A program made the position numbers and the translations under genes. A stretch of DNA of 64,000 nucleotides from the NCBI GenBank assembly GCA_032173965.1, contig CM063283.1, forward strand, positions 82,090,743 through 82,154,742, given 5' to 3'. The notes below the pieces were generated by a model. It was not told the origin of the DNA. It worked only from the letters and a program-made list of their open reading frames with translations, and made no database searches. Positions 40,064 through 52,062 of this stretch are shown here, piece by piece. Each line of letters starts with the position of its first letter. Within the stretch, counting starts at the first letter, position 1. Source of the stretch: Sitta carolinensis. Taxonomy: Eukaryota; Chordata; Aves; Passeriformes; Sittidae.

Positions 40064-40067
<4 letters not shown>
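36450..40067. other. Non-coding sequence with a possible LTR scrap
   Basis: At 36765-36840, GGACACACTGCTTCGGAGC followed by GCTAAATAAACTCTTGC has the look of an R-region end of an old LTR, but no ends or partner are found. TAAT-rich text at 37365-37530 resembles a conserved enhancer. No gene is seen. Confidence 0.45.
39437..39492. repeat. Two degenerate ~28-bp units
   Basis: AAATGTGTCTATTGTCC (39437) recurs as AAATGTGTCTAATGTCC 28 bp later (39465), with both followed by CC-rich text. A separate 16-bp-spaced pair, AGAACATGAAAGT at 39528 and 39544, lies just downstream. Confidence 0.6.

Positions 40068-40105
<38 letters not shown>
40068..40105. repeat. Poly(A) tract, 38 bp
   Basis: Thirty-eight uninterrupted A residues. 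A second, shorter A run lies about 90 bp upstream (about 39971-39985). There is no AATAAA signal just upstream and no obvious flanking duplication, so a retroposed transcript tail is not demonstrated. Confidence 0.95.
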
Positions 40106-40107
<2 letters not shown>

Positions 40108-43100
40108 ACACAGATTTTTAAAGGTACAAATCTCAGCCAGTTCTTGTAAAACTTTCAGACTTACTTAGTCAGCCTTAAGAGGAAGACAATACCCAGCTCC
40201 TTGCAAAAATGTTAGTGAATGTTGGCTTTCCTCCCTGAAAACAACTTGGCTCCTTCTGGACCTCAATAGTGGGACATAATTATAAAACTGAAGCTTTACT
40301 AACCCATTGATGAAACACCAGCCATGCAAAAGGTATTACAGAGTACATAATAAATATCAGAGGTTTGATTTCTTTGACTGGCATATGCAATATTACTGTA
40401 TTGTCATTTCTCTAAGCTGTTGTAAAATTATTATTATATATACTCCAGTCAAAGAGTATATTTCCATCACCAGTCAGGATAGTCATATGCAAAAATTAGC
40501 AGTCCTTTGTACCTCCTATTGTGCCTTACCCCGTTATCTGCACATTTTGTGATATAAGAGTATTTTAAATAAAATATATGTAGCCTTACCCTGTTGGCTG
40601 TTGCACCGGTATGAGCCCAGCAAGGCCAGCTGTGTGACAACAACTTCAATGCTTGGTTAACTTTCTCCTCCTATCCTAGAACAAAAGGAGTACAGTCTAT
40701 TTGTAAAGCCTAAATCTTCACTTGTGCTTATATTGATAGTCTCAAGGCAGATTTAGTACCTCGCTTGTAGAGTGCAACTCAGATATCTAAAGGTAACCCT
40801 GAAGCAAGCTTCCATATCACTAATATTCTTCACATATTACTTTGCTGATCCCAAGAGAGAACCTCTAATAATATGAAGGGAATCAAGAGTGAAACTGCAA
40901 AAGAAGTAAGCTGTACTTCTGGTCTTGAGAATGAAAAACAGCATTAGAAGTGTTTGGCCTTTAGCCAACAAAACCCTATGGCCTGAGCAGCCTTTTACAG
41001 GAAAATTAGAAGCTTAAAGGAAAATCAGAGGAGTGATTAGAGCTGTTTGTATTTGGAGCTGCATTAGCTCAACATGATCCATTTTTAGCACTCTTTTCAT
41101 TTACCGGGAGCAAAGGTGCATGTGAACAATTTTATACCCCAAAAAAATGTTGAAATTCTAAGTTTAGTAAACAGGCAGCAAGGGGAGAGATTTAAGCTGA
41201 GTGGAAACTTAGGCCAAGAACCAACCATACAATACGGTATGTGTGTTGGGGACATTATGACACAACAGGCTTCTCACCCTTTCCTTGTGGAGGTCAGCTC
41301 AGAACTATAAAACACACATGGGCAGGGAGGGGACACTCAGAGCCAAAGCTCATCATCCATGCATTCTGCCAACAAAGTCATGCAGGGTGACAGAGTTGAG
41401 GAGAGTAACCTCTGGAGATCCCTTTTCCTCCATTAAGTTTAGAAGGAGCCCATATAATTAGCTTGGCATAGATACTTTAACTTTAGACAGTTAAAGCTGA
41501 ATGAGATCAATACAAGCCAAAACTAAGTTACCTCTTAATGGATGGAAACCATCATTCTAAAAGTCACGATGCCAGAGGCAACCCAAGGCGGCTGACAATG
41601 GGCTTCTGACTGTGAAGATCAGTGTGTTTCCATGAAGCATTAAATAAACAAGAGGAGATGGAAGAAAGGGCCTGCATTCTTTAAAAGGACAAGTACAAAA
41701 AATAAACTCATGGTTTTAAAAAAGGAAAACAAAAAAACCTGAAATAAAACAACTAAGACCAGAAAACAAAGCAGGCTGTATTCAAAAGTAAACTTGAATT
41801 ACCAAATGTGTTTAATGTAAAGAACCCAGCATGTGGCTGCATCAGAAATATATATTAAGGAAAAAATCTTGTGTCTGGAATAAATTTCCAAACCATTTTA
41901 TTTCCTTTTAATAAGAGAACACAGAATATAGAGGGGAGGAAAGGGGTACTTGACTCTGACACCAGAAGTCTGTCCTTTCTCAACTGTGCAAAAAAGATTT
42001 AAGAGACAAAAGCATCTTAGAGAGTAGTCCTAGCAGAGGAAAGGTCTTGGAGCCCCTTTGAAGGCCTGTAACTCTTTCACTCTTCACAGAGCATGCCTGT
42101 GATGAGGACACTCCTAGCAGTCACCAGAGGTAAGTAGTTTACAAGTGGAGGTGGTGATCAAATCTAGAATCAAACCATGAAACTGTTCTTGAGAAAGCAC
42201 AGAAAATCTTTGCCGGTTTCACATAAGTGCTGATGAATGGCATACGCATATCCCTTGCCTTTGGCAATAACACTGGCAATATCATTCCCTCCCCATCAGG
42301 AAAAAAGTATACCAGTAAATGCTGCAGCCTTAAGAGATTCTCTGACAGGGAACGTTAGTTGCTGCTGCTTGCATGCCATGCAGCAGCCAAACTCAACATT
42401 TTCCAAAAAATTCAAAGGGCAGTCATCAAAAGAAAGAGAGAAATATCTTATCTGGCAAGCACCTATAAAATACAGAATATGTCTTCTGCTAATCTACCTT
42501 ACCTGTAATGGAATGTGCTCTGCATTTTATGGAGCTCTGCTTTGTTCCTGGCAACCTTCAGTTTGCCAGTCTTTGTACTGATGTCCTATAAACTGAGGAT
42601 TATTTTTCTGTGTGATAATTTGCACTTTCTTTCTAAAGAAATTTCTCTTTGAATAACAGAGAATTTCACGTAACTACTTGATTTTCTTGTCAATGAACAC
42701 CAATTTTTGTGTAAAGTAAAAATAATCTATTCTCTGGTCAAAATATTTCAACATCTTTGTGAAAAACATTTGAGTAGGAGTTCTCAAATAATATAAAAAT
42801 AATTGGGATAGTAAAATATTATCAGCAAGAGTGCATTCTATGAGGTGACTGGAAATATACTTCTGTTCAGATCAAATTGAAATATACTACTAAAAATTTT
42901 ACAAACCACATTTTTCATCACAATTTCTGAAAAATTAATAGTTTTTGTTTTCCTACATGGATATCACAAGTCTTACTTTTAGATATTGGTATTTTACCTG
43001 ATATTTTAGGGAAGTGGGGGATTTCACAGTCAGTCTTAACCACTAAATGTCAGAGTGGGCATGTAGAATTGAAATAACATTTGTACATTTGTTTTCACAT

Positions 43101-44058
43101 AATTTCTTTTCAGATGTACCCTCTGCCATATGCTGTTGGATAACAACATGTACAGCGGAATTCCAAGACAACTGCTTGGGTTCCAAGAAAATTGCTTATC
43201 TTCATTGGTAGTGTGTAAGCACCAGACTTTTCAGAAAGCAACTGCAGTGAGCCAGGCTGCAATCAACAGGCTGGTGACTATCTGGAAACAAAGAGGGGCT
43301 GCAGCCCTGTGGCCTTATAATCAACACTAGTTTGCAAGACATTATTCTTTCCACCAAAATGCTATATCTCCATGACTGATAGACCCAGGTAATTGATAAA
43401 GAATAGATTTCCTGGAGTACTTTGCATTCTTTTTTGCCTTTCAAAAAGACTACTTTGAAGTGAAAAGCAGAGAGTTGTTTTGAGTGTTTGGGTATTTAGT
43501 AGTCAAGTACAGGAACTGTTCTGCTCATTGCCATTGTGTTTGTGCTTTAAGCATCTCCACATTCAGTGAAACAGGTTGTAAATTATTTGTAAAGCAGGAG
43601 GGACATGAGTTTGTGCTAATGAATGACATGGCAGAAATGTTGCAAGAAACTTAATTTTAGCATTAGGTTCTATATTTTATTTATCTTACTGGGCTTAAGC
43701 CCAATATTTCTTCAATGGTTTTAAGGGCAAAATAACCTTTCATGTGACCTATTATATGTCATATATATATCTTATATTTTGTTGTCATTCATCACTGTAC
43801 AGTTCAAAATGTTTGCATGCACTCCCCACTGTTAATGCAAATATTCTGTCTTGACATTTCTGTTACTAGTCCTGAGCATACCGAACCTCTCTGTTAATAA
43901 ATCTCCCTAAAGTTTTCAGTAAGTTTTCTGGATCTGCCACCAAAATACTGAAGTTGGGTCAGTCCAAGATAATCTGTGGGCCAAGCTACCTGCCCACATC
44001 CTTTCCATCAGTGTTTTCTGCTTCTCTTTTTAAATTCAAGTGTTGATAAACAACATAA

Positions 44059-44062
<4 letters not shown>
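40106..44062. other. Non-coding, AT-rich unique sequence
   Basis: No gene is recognised. The frame at 42237-42581 (114 codons) has no domain, and the frame at 43130-43330 is also unremarkable. Confidence 0.55.

Positions 44063-44106
<44 letters not shown>
44063..44106. repeat. (AT)22 microsatellite
   Basis: Twenty-two uninterrupted AT units, followed by an imperfect tail (TTTATATATAAATAT) to about 44120. It is self-complementary and can extrude as a cruciform. Confidence 0.95.
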
Positions 44107-44115
<9 letters not shown>

Positions 44116-47100
44116 AATATTGCAGATGAGTGATGCATCAGAAATAATTTTTTGACCTTGTGATAAAAAACCTTTAAAATTTTACAAATTTAAGGTCCTA
44201 TATTAATTTCACAATTACTGTTCAGGCTCCTATTATGCTTTACCTGAGAACATTCCAGTAGATTTTTACAGCATACTGTTGTACTGGAGAAAAAGAAAAT
44301 ATTATTCTAACACCATACATTGCAAACTGGAGGAAGCATAACTCATATCATTCAGATAAATAGTATTTTAGATAACAGACAGACAAAAGATGGTATGAGC
44401 AACTCTTTATATTATGTTATTTTGTTGTAAAAAATGTTGACAAAGCATTAGAGACCTCGGCCTACACAATTTTTTTTTCAACAGCTTTACAGGTATAAAT
44501 GAAAATGTCAAGTGCTTCTAATAGGTTAGTTTATGGGACTGTGATAAGTATTTATAGAGATTGGTCAGGATGCTTTTCCATTAGGAACAGCACTGTACAG
44601 GTTTTGGCTCATGCTTGAAAAAAGTTATAAACCAAAGGGGGTTCCTCATTCCTCAGCATTTGACATATTCTGATTGCAAAACATTTGGGGTTTTACACGA
44701 TTTATTGTAAATAATCTCTCCTATAATGTTCACAGCACAATAATTCACAACCCTGAGGCAAGAGTGTTCTGCAGAAATGACATTATACAGAAGATAACTT
44801 TTCAGAATTTACCATTTGCACATCATGTTCAGAATCTATAACACATGTAAAGAGGTCAAATCCTCATTTTTCAAATTTTTTTCTATCATTTTGTTGTATT
44901 TTAATAAAAATAGTTACAGCCAGCCTAATAGCTTGACTGATATCTCAATATGTTGCCATCTGGCATAGAGGTATAAATTGAAAATGGGGAAACAAGTCAG
45001 GTTCTTGGATATAAAATGCTTAGCACTGAGGGCTGTGTACTGAGAAAAGGCTTCTATGCCTAACAGCAGATGAGACAAAAGGAAAGGCTAATACAAAGTA
45101 AAATTATATGCCTCTAAAATTATGTCATTAAAATGACATATTCTCTTATAAAAGAAAAATTGGTTTGCATTTACTAACCTTTAAGTCAAATCTGGAGTCA
45201 TCAATTTTTCCTTGCATTAACATGTTTTCACCTGTCTTTTTCCACCATTCCCTTTGAAGGTGGAATTATGATAAATCATTGTTATTAATATTTCTAATGG
45301 CAAAAAGAGCATTCTGTACAACTGAATAATTGGAGCTAGAAACTGAACAGTTGGGTCCTGTTCCCAGGTTTACGACCAGCTCAGGGTATAAAGCGGAATA
45401 TACACACTTAATTGAAAGACTTCTTGTTCTTTTCCCAACCTTTTCCACCCAAACCTCTGTCTGGAATTTAAAAAAGCTGTTAAAGGAACTTAGATTCCTA
45501 AGTGCAAATCCATTATAACTAGTCAGTGAAACCTGTAATAAGATGCCCATTCCATTTAAGGGGAGGAGAAGGGTCTCTATGAGAGGCAACCAACTCTTAA
45601 AGGTTTGTAAATCTTAAATGTAACCCTTTAAGGCTCTTGTAGCTCTAAGGCAGAGGAGCACCCAGAAGAGAAAAGAATCAGACACAGGACAGATGCTGTG
45701 GTCCTCAGGAATAGCTACTGCTGGGGTAAAGCACCCAAAAGTGAATGGTCCCTTTGAAACACTGTGGTTTCTGTAAGCTTATAACAGAGATTTTTGTAAG
45801 ACTCAACTTTCTCCCACTTGCTCCATGTTTTATAAATTTTCATTCTATGGAAGGTGTTGCAAGGGAAATATATCTAGTTTCATCCTAGTCTGTTGGGAAA
45901 GTCCAGCCTTTCCAGAAGCAAATTTGGTATCCCAGTTTAAGGTTACAGGTATCTTGACCCAACACTGCCTGAACAAGAAAACCAAGGACACTGACCTAGC
46001 ACACTCCCATTAAGGCCGAAAACATCTGTGTCACATAGTGTGGTCTGCCTGGATTAGTGCATGTCCCAAAGAGGGAACATGGGACAACAGAGAAGAACAA
46101 AGGTGCACTTGGGGAAATAACAAATTCAGAGAGGTCTGGCTGCAGCAATTTATACTCAAAAGTCCTAGGACCACAGCTGACAAGATCATTACAGGCAAAG
46201 ACCAGTGTTATCAAACAATAGCTGTCTATGATGATCAACATCAGCATACCAACATTGTTGAGTGTGTCTGTAAAATGGAAAATCTTCAGCTTTCTTTCAA
46301 ATCAATAGTCTTTACAGTGCCTCTTTCATTTGCTCACTAATTAGACCAATTTCACCTCCTAGAATGATGCTTTGTCTGTTTAACTATTTCCTCAAAAGCA
46401 GCTTCCCTTTATGTCCACCCAGGATTATATTCTCCTTGAGGTTTTACCTTTATATGTAGTTTAATTCATATCCTGACTTTGCAGTGAGTACTAATATGTC
46501 TCTTTGTTCTTTGATGAGCATTTATTTTACCTAGCATGAAGCACAGGGCTAACAGGTCAGGTCTCTCAGCAGACTAAGGTTCCTCAAGTCATTTTGATAA
46601 TGTTTGAGAAGTCCAGGAGTAGCAGTGAGATTACACCTCTATGATACCTTCTTTAAAACTGGGAAAGACCTATAACACAAAACTCAAGTACATGCACTTT
46701 TCTGTATAGCACAGGAGAAGGAATTCTTGCATCCTTCCCACAAGAACAAAACACGCATGTGAGATCTAAAGTTTTAAGTGTTGTATTTAAATCCATATTT
46801 CATAAAAATAAATAGCCAACTTTACAGAAACATTGAAATACCAGATGTATAGTGCTTCCACTTACTACAAACAGAAACCTAACTCACAAGGGGGAAAAAA
46901 AATTTAAAAACCTTTCAAAGCAGATCCGGCTTGTATCCTGTTCATAGCATCTGACTGGCTTGGTGTTCTCATGATAGGTGTCCTGCAGAACCTGAACAGT
47001 TCTCTTTAAATGAGCTACTAAATTAGGAAAAAAACTTCAAAAACTGAGTAAATTGTAAGCCCTTTAGTGCTGAACATGCAAAAAACTAAAGATAATGTTC

Positions 47101-47342
47101 TGCAAGGTGTGAGTTGTCAGGGCTCTGTTCCTCCCAAGAGATTAAGTCTAAACCTAATGATGGTACTCAAGAGTGTCAACACCAATTGTTCAAATTCTGA
47201 TCATCTCAGCCTGTGAAACAGGGAAGGTTTGAAGAACTGCTGAAGAAAGGGAAACACTGAGGAAAAGTGTTAGGAGATGGACTGGAACAACATAGGAGTG
47301 AAAAGTGTTAGGAGTTAGAGAGCAACACAGAGAATAAATAGC
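44107..47342. other. Non-coding, AT-rich unique sequence
   Basis: No gene or RNA is seen. AAAAGTGTTAGGAG occurs twice, near 47265 and 47299, just outside the long LTR. Confidence 0.55.
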
Positions 47343-47347
47343 GCTCT

Positions 47348-48793
47348 TGTCATGGTTTCAATTCGAAACCGGGCAGAAACACCAATTTCTGTTTTGGTTT
47401 GAGTTTGCCAATTTCAAAGTTTTCAATCAAGAGCAAAGCAGATGTAAGCTTAAAAGTAATAAGACTTTATTAACAAACACTAAAAGAAAGAAAAACTAAC
47501 AACAATGAGGATGAAACCTTCAAAACACTCTTCCTCCCTCCCCACACCTTCTTCTCTCCCAACCAACAATGTATAGAAAACAACACTCAGAAATCTCAGT
47601 CAGTTTCCACCTCTAAAAAAGACTTTCTTCAGTTCACTTAGGGAAGGAAGCACCTCTCATTTACTAGGGTCAATTTCCCCACAAGAAAACAGTTCTCTTG
47701 TAGATCCATTCTTCATGAACAGCAACAGCCTGGACCTTTTTCGTTCATGAAACTCCTCCCATGTTCACAGTTGTGTCTCTGGGCCACATCAATGTATGGG
47801 GTCTTATTTTAAAGATAACTGTTCAAAACAAAGGTTCTCTTTCTCTTTGGGACCACTTTCATCTCCAAGGAATCTCCAAAGAAGAGATTCACTTCTTCTT
47901 TGAGGGCAAAGAGTCTTTATCATTTCATCTCTCTGCTCAACTTCTCATGAAATCAACAGTCCCTCAACATTTCACTCCTTTGCCCAGGTCTACAATTCAA
48001 ACTCTTTTATCTCCCCCATACTTCTTTATGGTTTAAAAGAAATATTTCAATATGTTATAACCAACCACCATAGCTCACAAGACTCTTTTACAGCTCAAAA
48101 GCAACTTCCCACACTCCTTCCACCTGGACTTTCACTCCTTCTAGACTGACTTTGATACCTCATGTGGTGTTTACACATCTGCATTCTAATTTTCTCTCAC
48201 TGGAGAGAGGATGGAGGCTTTCCAGGTCCCATCTGTGCACTGATGCACTGAAAATGTTAACAAGAGACAGGGTCCAGCCTGGCCCACAGTGCTGGAGCTG
48301 TGCCAGGCCAGGCCGGGCAGTCCATGGTGTCAGATTTCGAAGCCGTGCTGGGGGTGGCAGCTCTCGGAGGGTCCAGGCCCAAAGGCAGCCGCTCGATGGT
48401 CACCTGCAGCCAGGAGGGAAAGTTGGACAGATTCCCAAAATTCCTTTTCCACCCCTCGGTCTCATCAGGTGTTCCAGCTCCTGCATCGCGTTTCCACCCC
48501 CTCTCCCCAGGCTCAGCCAAGGCAGGTTCAGCTGGGCCAGCAGCAGAGCAGACTCTGTGCCGCAGATGTTCCCAAAATCAGCTGTCCCTGCCTGGCCCGC
48601 GTGGCCTCCCCCTGCCCCACTCAGCCCAGGGCTGAGAGGGCAGAGGGGTGTGCTCTGACAGCCGGGAGGAAAGAGACCTGCCCGGGCTGCTTCCAAAGGG
48701 AATAAGAACGAGAAAATTCTTTCCCATTGGTCCAATAAAATGCCAGTCTCAAACCCAGCCAGCTCACTTCTGTGGGCTGGTCAAACTACAACA
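47348..48793 (-). mobile_element. Long solo LTR of a second endogenous retrovirus family (ERVL-like?)
   Basis: The block has plus-strand ends TGTCATGG and CTACAACA. On the minus strand it therefore starts TGTTGTAGTTTGACC and ends AACCATGACA, a typical avian LTR layout. The polyadenylation signal AATAAAGTCTTATT lies about 120 bp before the minus-strand end (TTTATT at 47466-47471), and a CCAAT motif lies about 65 bp after its start (48726-48730). The flanks show GCTCT (47343-47347) and GCTCC (48794-48798), a 5-bp duplication with one mismatch, which would fit an ERVL/ERV3-type element. About 48.2-48.7 kb is markedly GC-rich against AT-rich surroundings. At 1446 bp it is long for an LTR, but no coding or internal retroviral sequence is recognisable. 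The alternative is an LTR carrying a secondary insertion. The overlapping frames of up to 168 codons, on both strands at 48.15-48.74 kb, reflect GC-richness, not genes. Confidence 0.75.
47466..47471 (-). terminator. LTR polyadenylation signal (long LTR)
   Basis: TTTATT on the plus strand gives AATAAA on the minus strand in the context TTAATAAAGTCTTATT. It is about 120 bp before the CATGACA end, as expected for R/U5. Confidence 0.55.
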
Positions 48794-48798
48794 GCTCC

Positions 48799-51790
48799 CA
48801 AAATCTAAATTGTGAGCATGTGCTAAATGCCAAAAGAAGTGTCTAAACAATTGTGGTCTCTCTTTATTTGGTTCATGGAAGAAGGTGTTACTATATTTCA
48901 TCTTTGTATATAATTTTTTGGTAACAGCAATGGGAAATTCTCTTTGGATTGAAGCGGGACAAAGTCCTGAATACAGATCCCTGCTCACAGGCCATAGTTA
49001 GAAATAGAAATTAGCCACATTCAAGTGATGGCCTGACCTCTTTGAATTGTAGTGAGTAACTGGGCAGGCATCATTGTACCAACTGCTGAAGAGCTCACTT
49101 ACAGAAATCTAGGTGCAGGTAATGAAGGATAAAGCAAGAATCCAAAACTGGATAAAAATAGCGCCTAAAAATAATAATGTTTTAGGTGACACTTTTCAGA
49201 ATACACAGCAAAAGATGAACAGACGGAGCCTGTGTGTATTTCCAGGGCTGTGTTTTGAACTTTTTGCTAAGATGGCCTAGGGGTAAAATTAGCACTTAAT
49301 AAATATGACATTTTCAAATATTTATTGCTTTGAAAGACATTGCTCCCAAATAAAAGAATGAGTTAACACCAGTCAAAATAATGCTGGAGAAACATCTTTG
49401 TCCAATCTTCAGGAAACCTTGTCATTTTCCTTACCCTGCTTTCCTGCCTTTCCTTGTCATTGCTTATTTGTTTGTATATCTATGCTCATTTATTGTCAGC
49501 ACTTAATAATTCATTCTCATCTTAATTCAAATTAACAAGTCTCCATCATTACAAAACATTCACCATCCCTCCTCAGATCAGCTGTGCAGGCTCATATGAA
49601 CAGCACAGTAACAAACACCACATGTACTCAGCAATTTTTGTCTAAATTGCCTTGGCACTTCAGGTGAAATGCATCGTGCGTGGCTGCAGCATAAGGAGAG
49701 TGGGAAAACCTAAAGGTCAGGTTTTTGAATCGTTCTTCTGAGCACCACCAAATGCCTATGTGCAAAGGAGATTTATTTTCATCTTCATCAGCCACTGCAG
49801 TGGCAGTTCTGAATCTTCCAAGCAGCCATCAAAAATGATCCTTGAAGACAGAAGAAGATTAATGCGAGCTTGACCTCTCTGAATGTCAGGCAGAGAGTTC
49901 ATTGTCTCTGGACTCCTTTGTCAAATATAAATATGCAATATGCTCCCAATATTATTTAGAACAGAGTATTAGGGATCAGTATGGTAAACCTGAATATCTT
50001 CAGCAGTATTATCAGCCATGCAACATTAATCAGCCTAACAATGTTAGTTAGTGAAAGCTGGGGTAGGATTTGAGGCATACTGCTACACAGAAAAGCAGCA
50101 TATAAGCCAAATCTATCCGAGCCCCAAAAATATCCAACCAGAATGGTGATGCAAAAGCACTACTGAGTCATGGATCAGCCTGACAAGGCTACCCTTAACC
50201 CTTCATGGACTACCACTTGTAGGGCACAGGAGGGTCTGAGGTGTACAAGAGCTGTCTGCTGCCTCTCTGTCCTTACTATTGGAAGGGTAAGGGACAACCC
50301 ACTGCTCCCCATTTGGCCAGGAGAAGCCAGCACAAGGTCTGACAGCTTAGATATTACAAGGTCTAATGGCAGAGCAATATAGGTCTATCCCACACTAGCT
50401 TGAGATTCAGCTCAAATGTTAAAAGGACAGTGCAGGACATTCATCAAAACACAAATGTCACTTGTAAAAAATTACAGATTTAAATCTAAAATGTTGTAGG
50501 TATGTTGACTCTGCATTAACATTGTGATTTGGATGTCATTAAAAAGAATTACATTCAGCACCCTTCCTCAATGTTTAATTATCATGAGCATTGAAGCAAG
50601 GCATGTAACACCACATCCCATAGTGCTTAATGGGAAAATAACATATTGTTACTGTACTTATGGCAGTCTACTTCAATTTCATAACATTTTTAAATCAGCA
50701 AGGAGGAGGAACATAAAAAGAACTGAATGATGCTGTCAGACTTAAATGGATGCTTGCAGTTACATTTGTAAGAGCAGAATACCTGAACACAGGTCAGATT
50801 GCTTCTTTATAAATGTGTACAGCTATAATGCTGGAGAATGTCTTGTGGAAAGGATACTTAGACAGGTCAGCTTTTTAGTTCCTGATTAAAAAAAAATAAT
50901 GATCTTTTCACTACAATTTTCATAGTGGCAAAACCACATTCATGCTGTGTCTTTGTGGATCTATGTAAAACAGGCTTGACCCCTGAAGTCACTTTTTAAT
51001 AATTAACTCTCACTAAGTTCATTAAACACTAATTGAAGCTACAGAAGAAAGAATTGTGAAGTATATGCAGACAGACAGAAACACCAAATGTGATTAAAGA
51101 TACTGACGGTGGTATATATGTGCAATACAGTACATGTATTACATAGATTTCAAACTCAATTCCATAGAGGTTTTTAACTCTTTTATACTATGGTAGATTC
51201 TACCATGTTTAGTGCTCCTATAAGTTTTATTTATAAAGAGTTGCAAGCTAAATATCATGGACATCCTAACCAATAATCTTCAGAAAGGTCTAGAGAAGTA
51301 GACTCCAAACTGTACAAGATGCAGTCCCTGAAACATATTTCAGCGCTTTGAAATGAAATAAAAATTAATGAAGAGAATCAAGTCTTGAGAGTCCACGTTT
51401 TCAAATTTAATGTAATTTGTTGATTTATATAAAACATTAATTTAAATATATATTTGACAGTTTTCAGTGTTCAAAGATAAGTTACTGAGAGTTCATTTTA
51501 TTTACTCAGGAGTAAAAATTTAGAGGTTTGTGTTAATCAATAAAAGGAGCATTTCATTACAACTAGGTCAAATAATATGAACTGAAATATCACTGCTTTG
51601 CAGCCTGTTAACCCCCCAGAACACAGACATTCCAAGTTTGCATTTTATCTCCAACAAAGGTACCACACTTGCTCTTCCTAGTTACTGTGCTCATAGACTT
51701 ATCCCATCCATCACCAAAAACATGGAAACTGCTTTCCTGAGTGGCACAATGCTCAGACAGCATTTCCTCAGACAGACAGAAAAGGACTGA
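48799..51790. other. Non-coding unique sequence
   Basis: No gene, RNA or mobile element is recognised. Composition returns abruptly from the GC-rich LTR to AT-rich. Confidence 0.55.
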
Positions 51791-52062
51791 GAGTCTGAGT
51801 CTGGGTCTCAGGAGACCAATCCTGCCACAGCCTACTGCATGACTTAGGGCAAATCAATCAACCCCCCTGCCACAGCATTAACATCAGCAGTAATGTGCTT
51901 CACTGCTACGCTAGAATGTAAGGGCTCCAAATCTGAGCCTCCTGAGCCCAGGTTATTCCTATCCAGTAAGATATCTGCAGAAGAGATGGGTTCATAGCCC
52001 TGTTACTCAGGCTTGGCATGAGTCCAGTGAGTCCAGTGAAGCTGAGGATCTAGCCTGTATTT
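51791..52062 (+). repeat. Composite ancient repeat region (MIR/L3-like)
   Basis: It starts with TGGGTCTCAGGAGACC, then CTGCCACAGCC and ATGACTTAGGGCAAATCA, which is the conserved MIR/L3 core in the right order. About 200 bp on, it ends GAAGCTGAGGATCTAGCC, like the end of another amniote repeat. It may be two old elements side by side. Confidence 0.45.

Noticed and set aside
39971..40105. Two close A runs read as the tail of a processed pseudogene
   Set aside because: There is no upstream coding similarity, no AATAAA signal at the right distance and no target duplication.
42090..42129. 40-bp interval between a good acceptor (CACTCTTCACAG) and GAG|GTAAGT
   Set aside because: It is too short for an open frame to be informative, since two frames are open. 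It shows how easily such pairs arise by chance.
48152..48735. Overlapping frames of 87-168 codons on both strands
   Set aside because: They lie in the GC-rich part of the long LTR, where stop codons are rare in every frame. No retroviral or cellular domain is recognisable.
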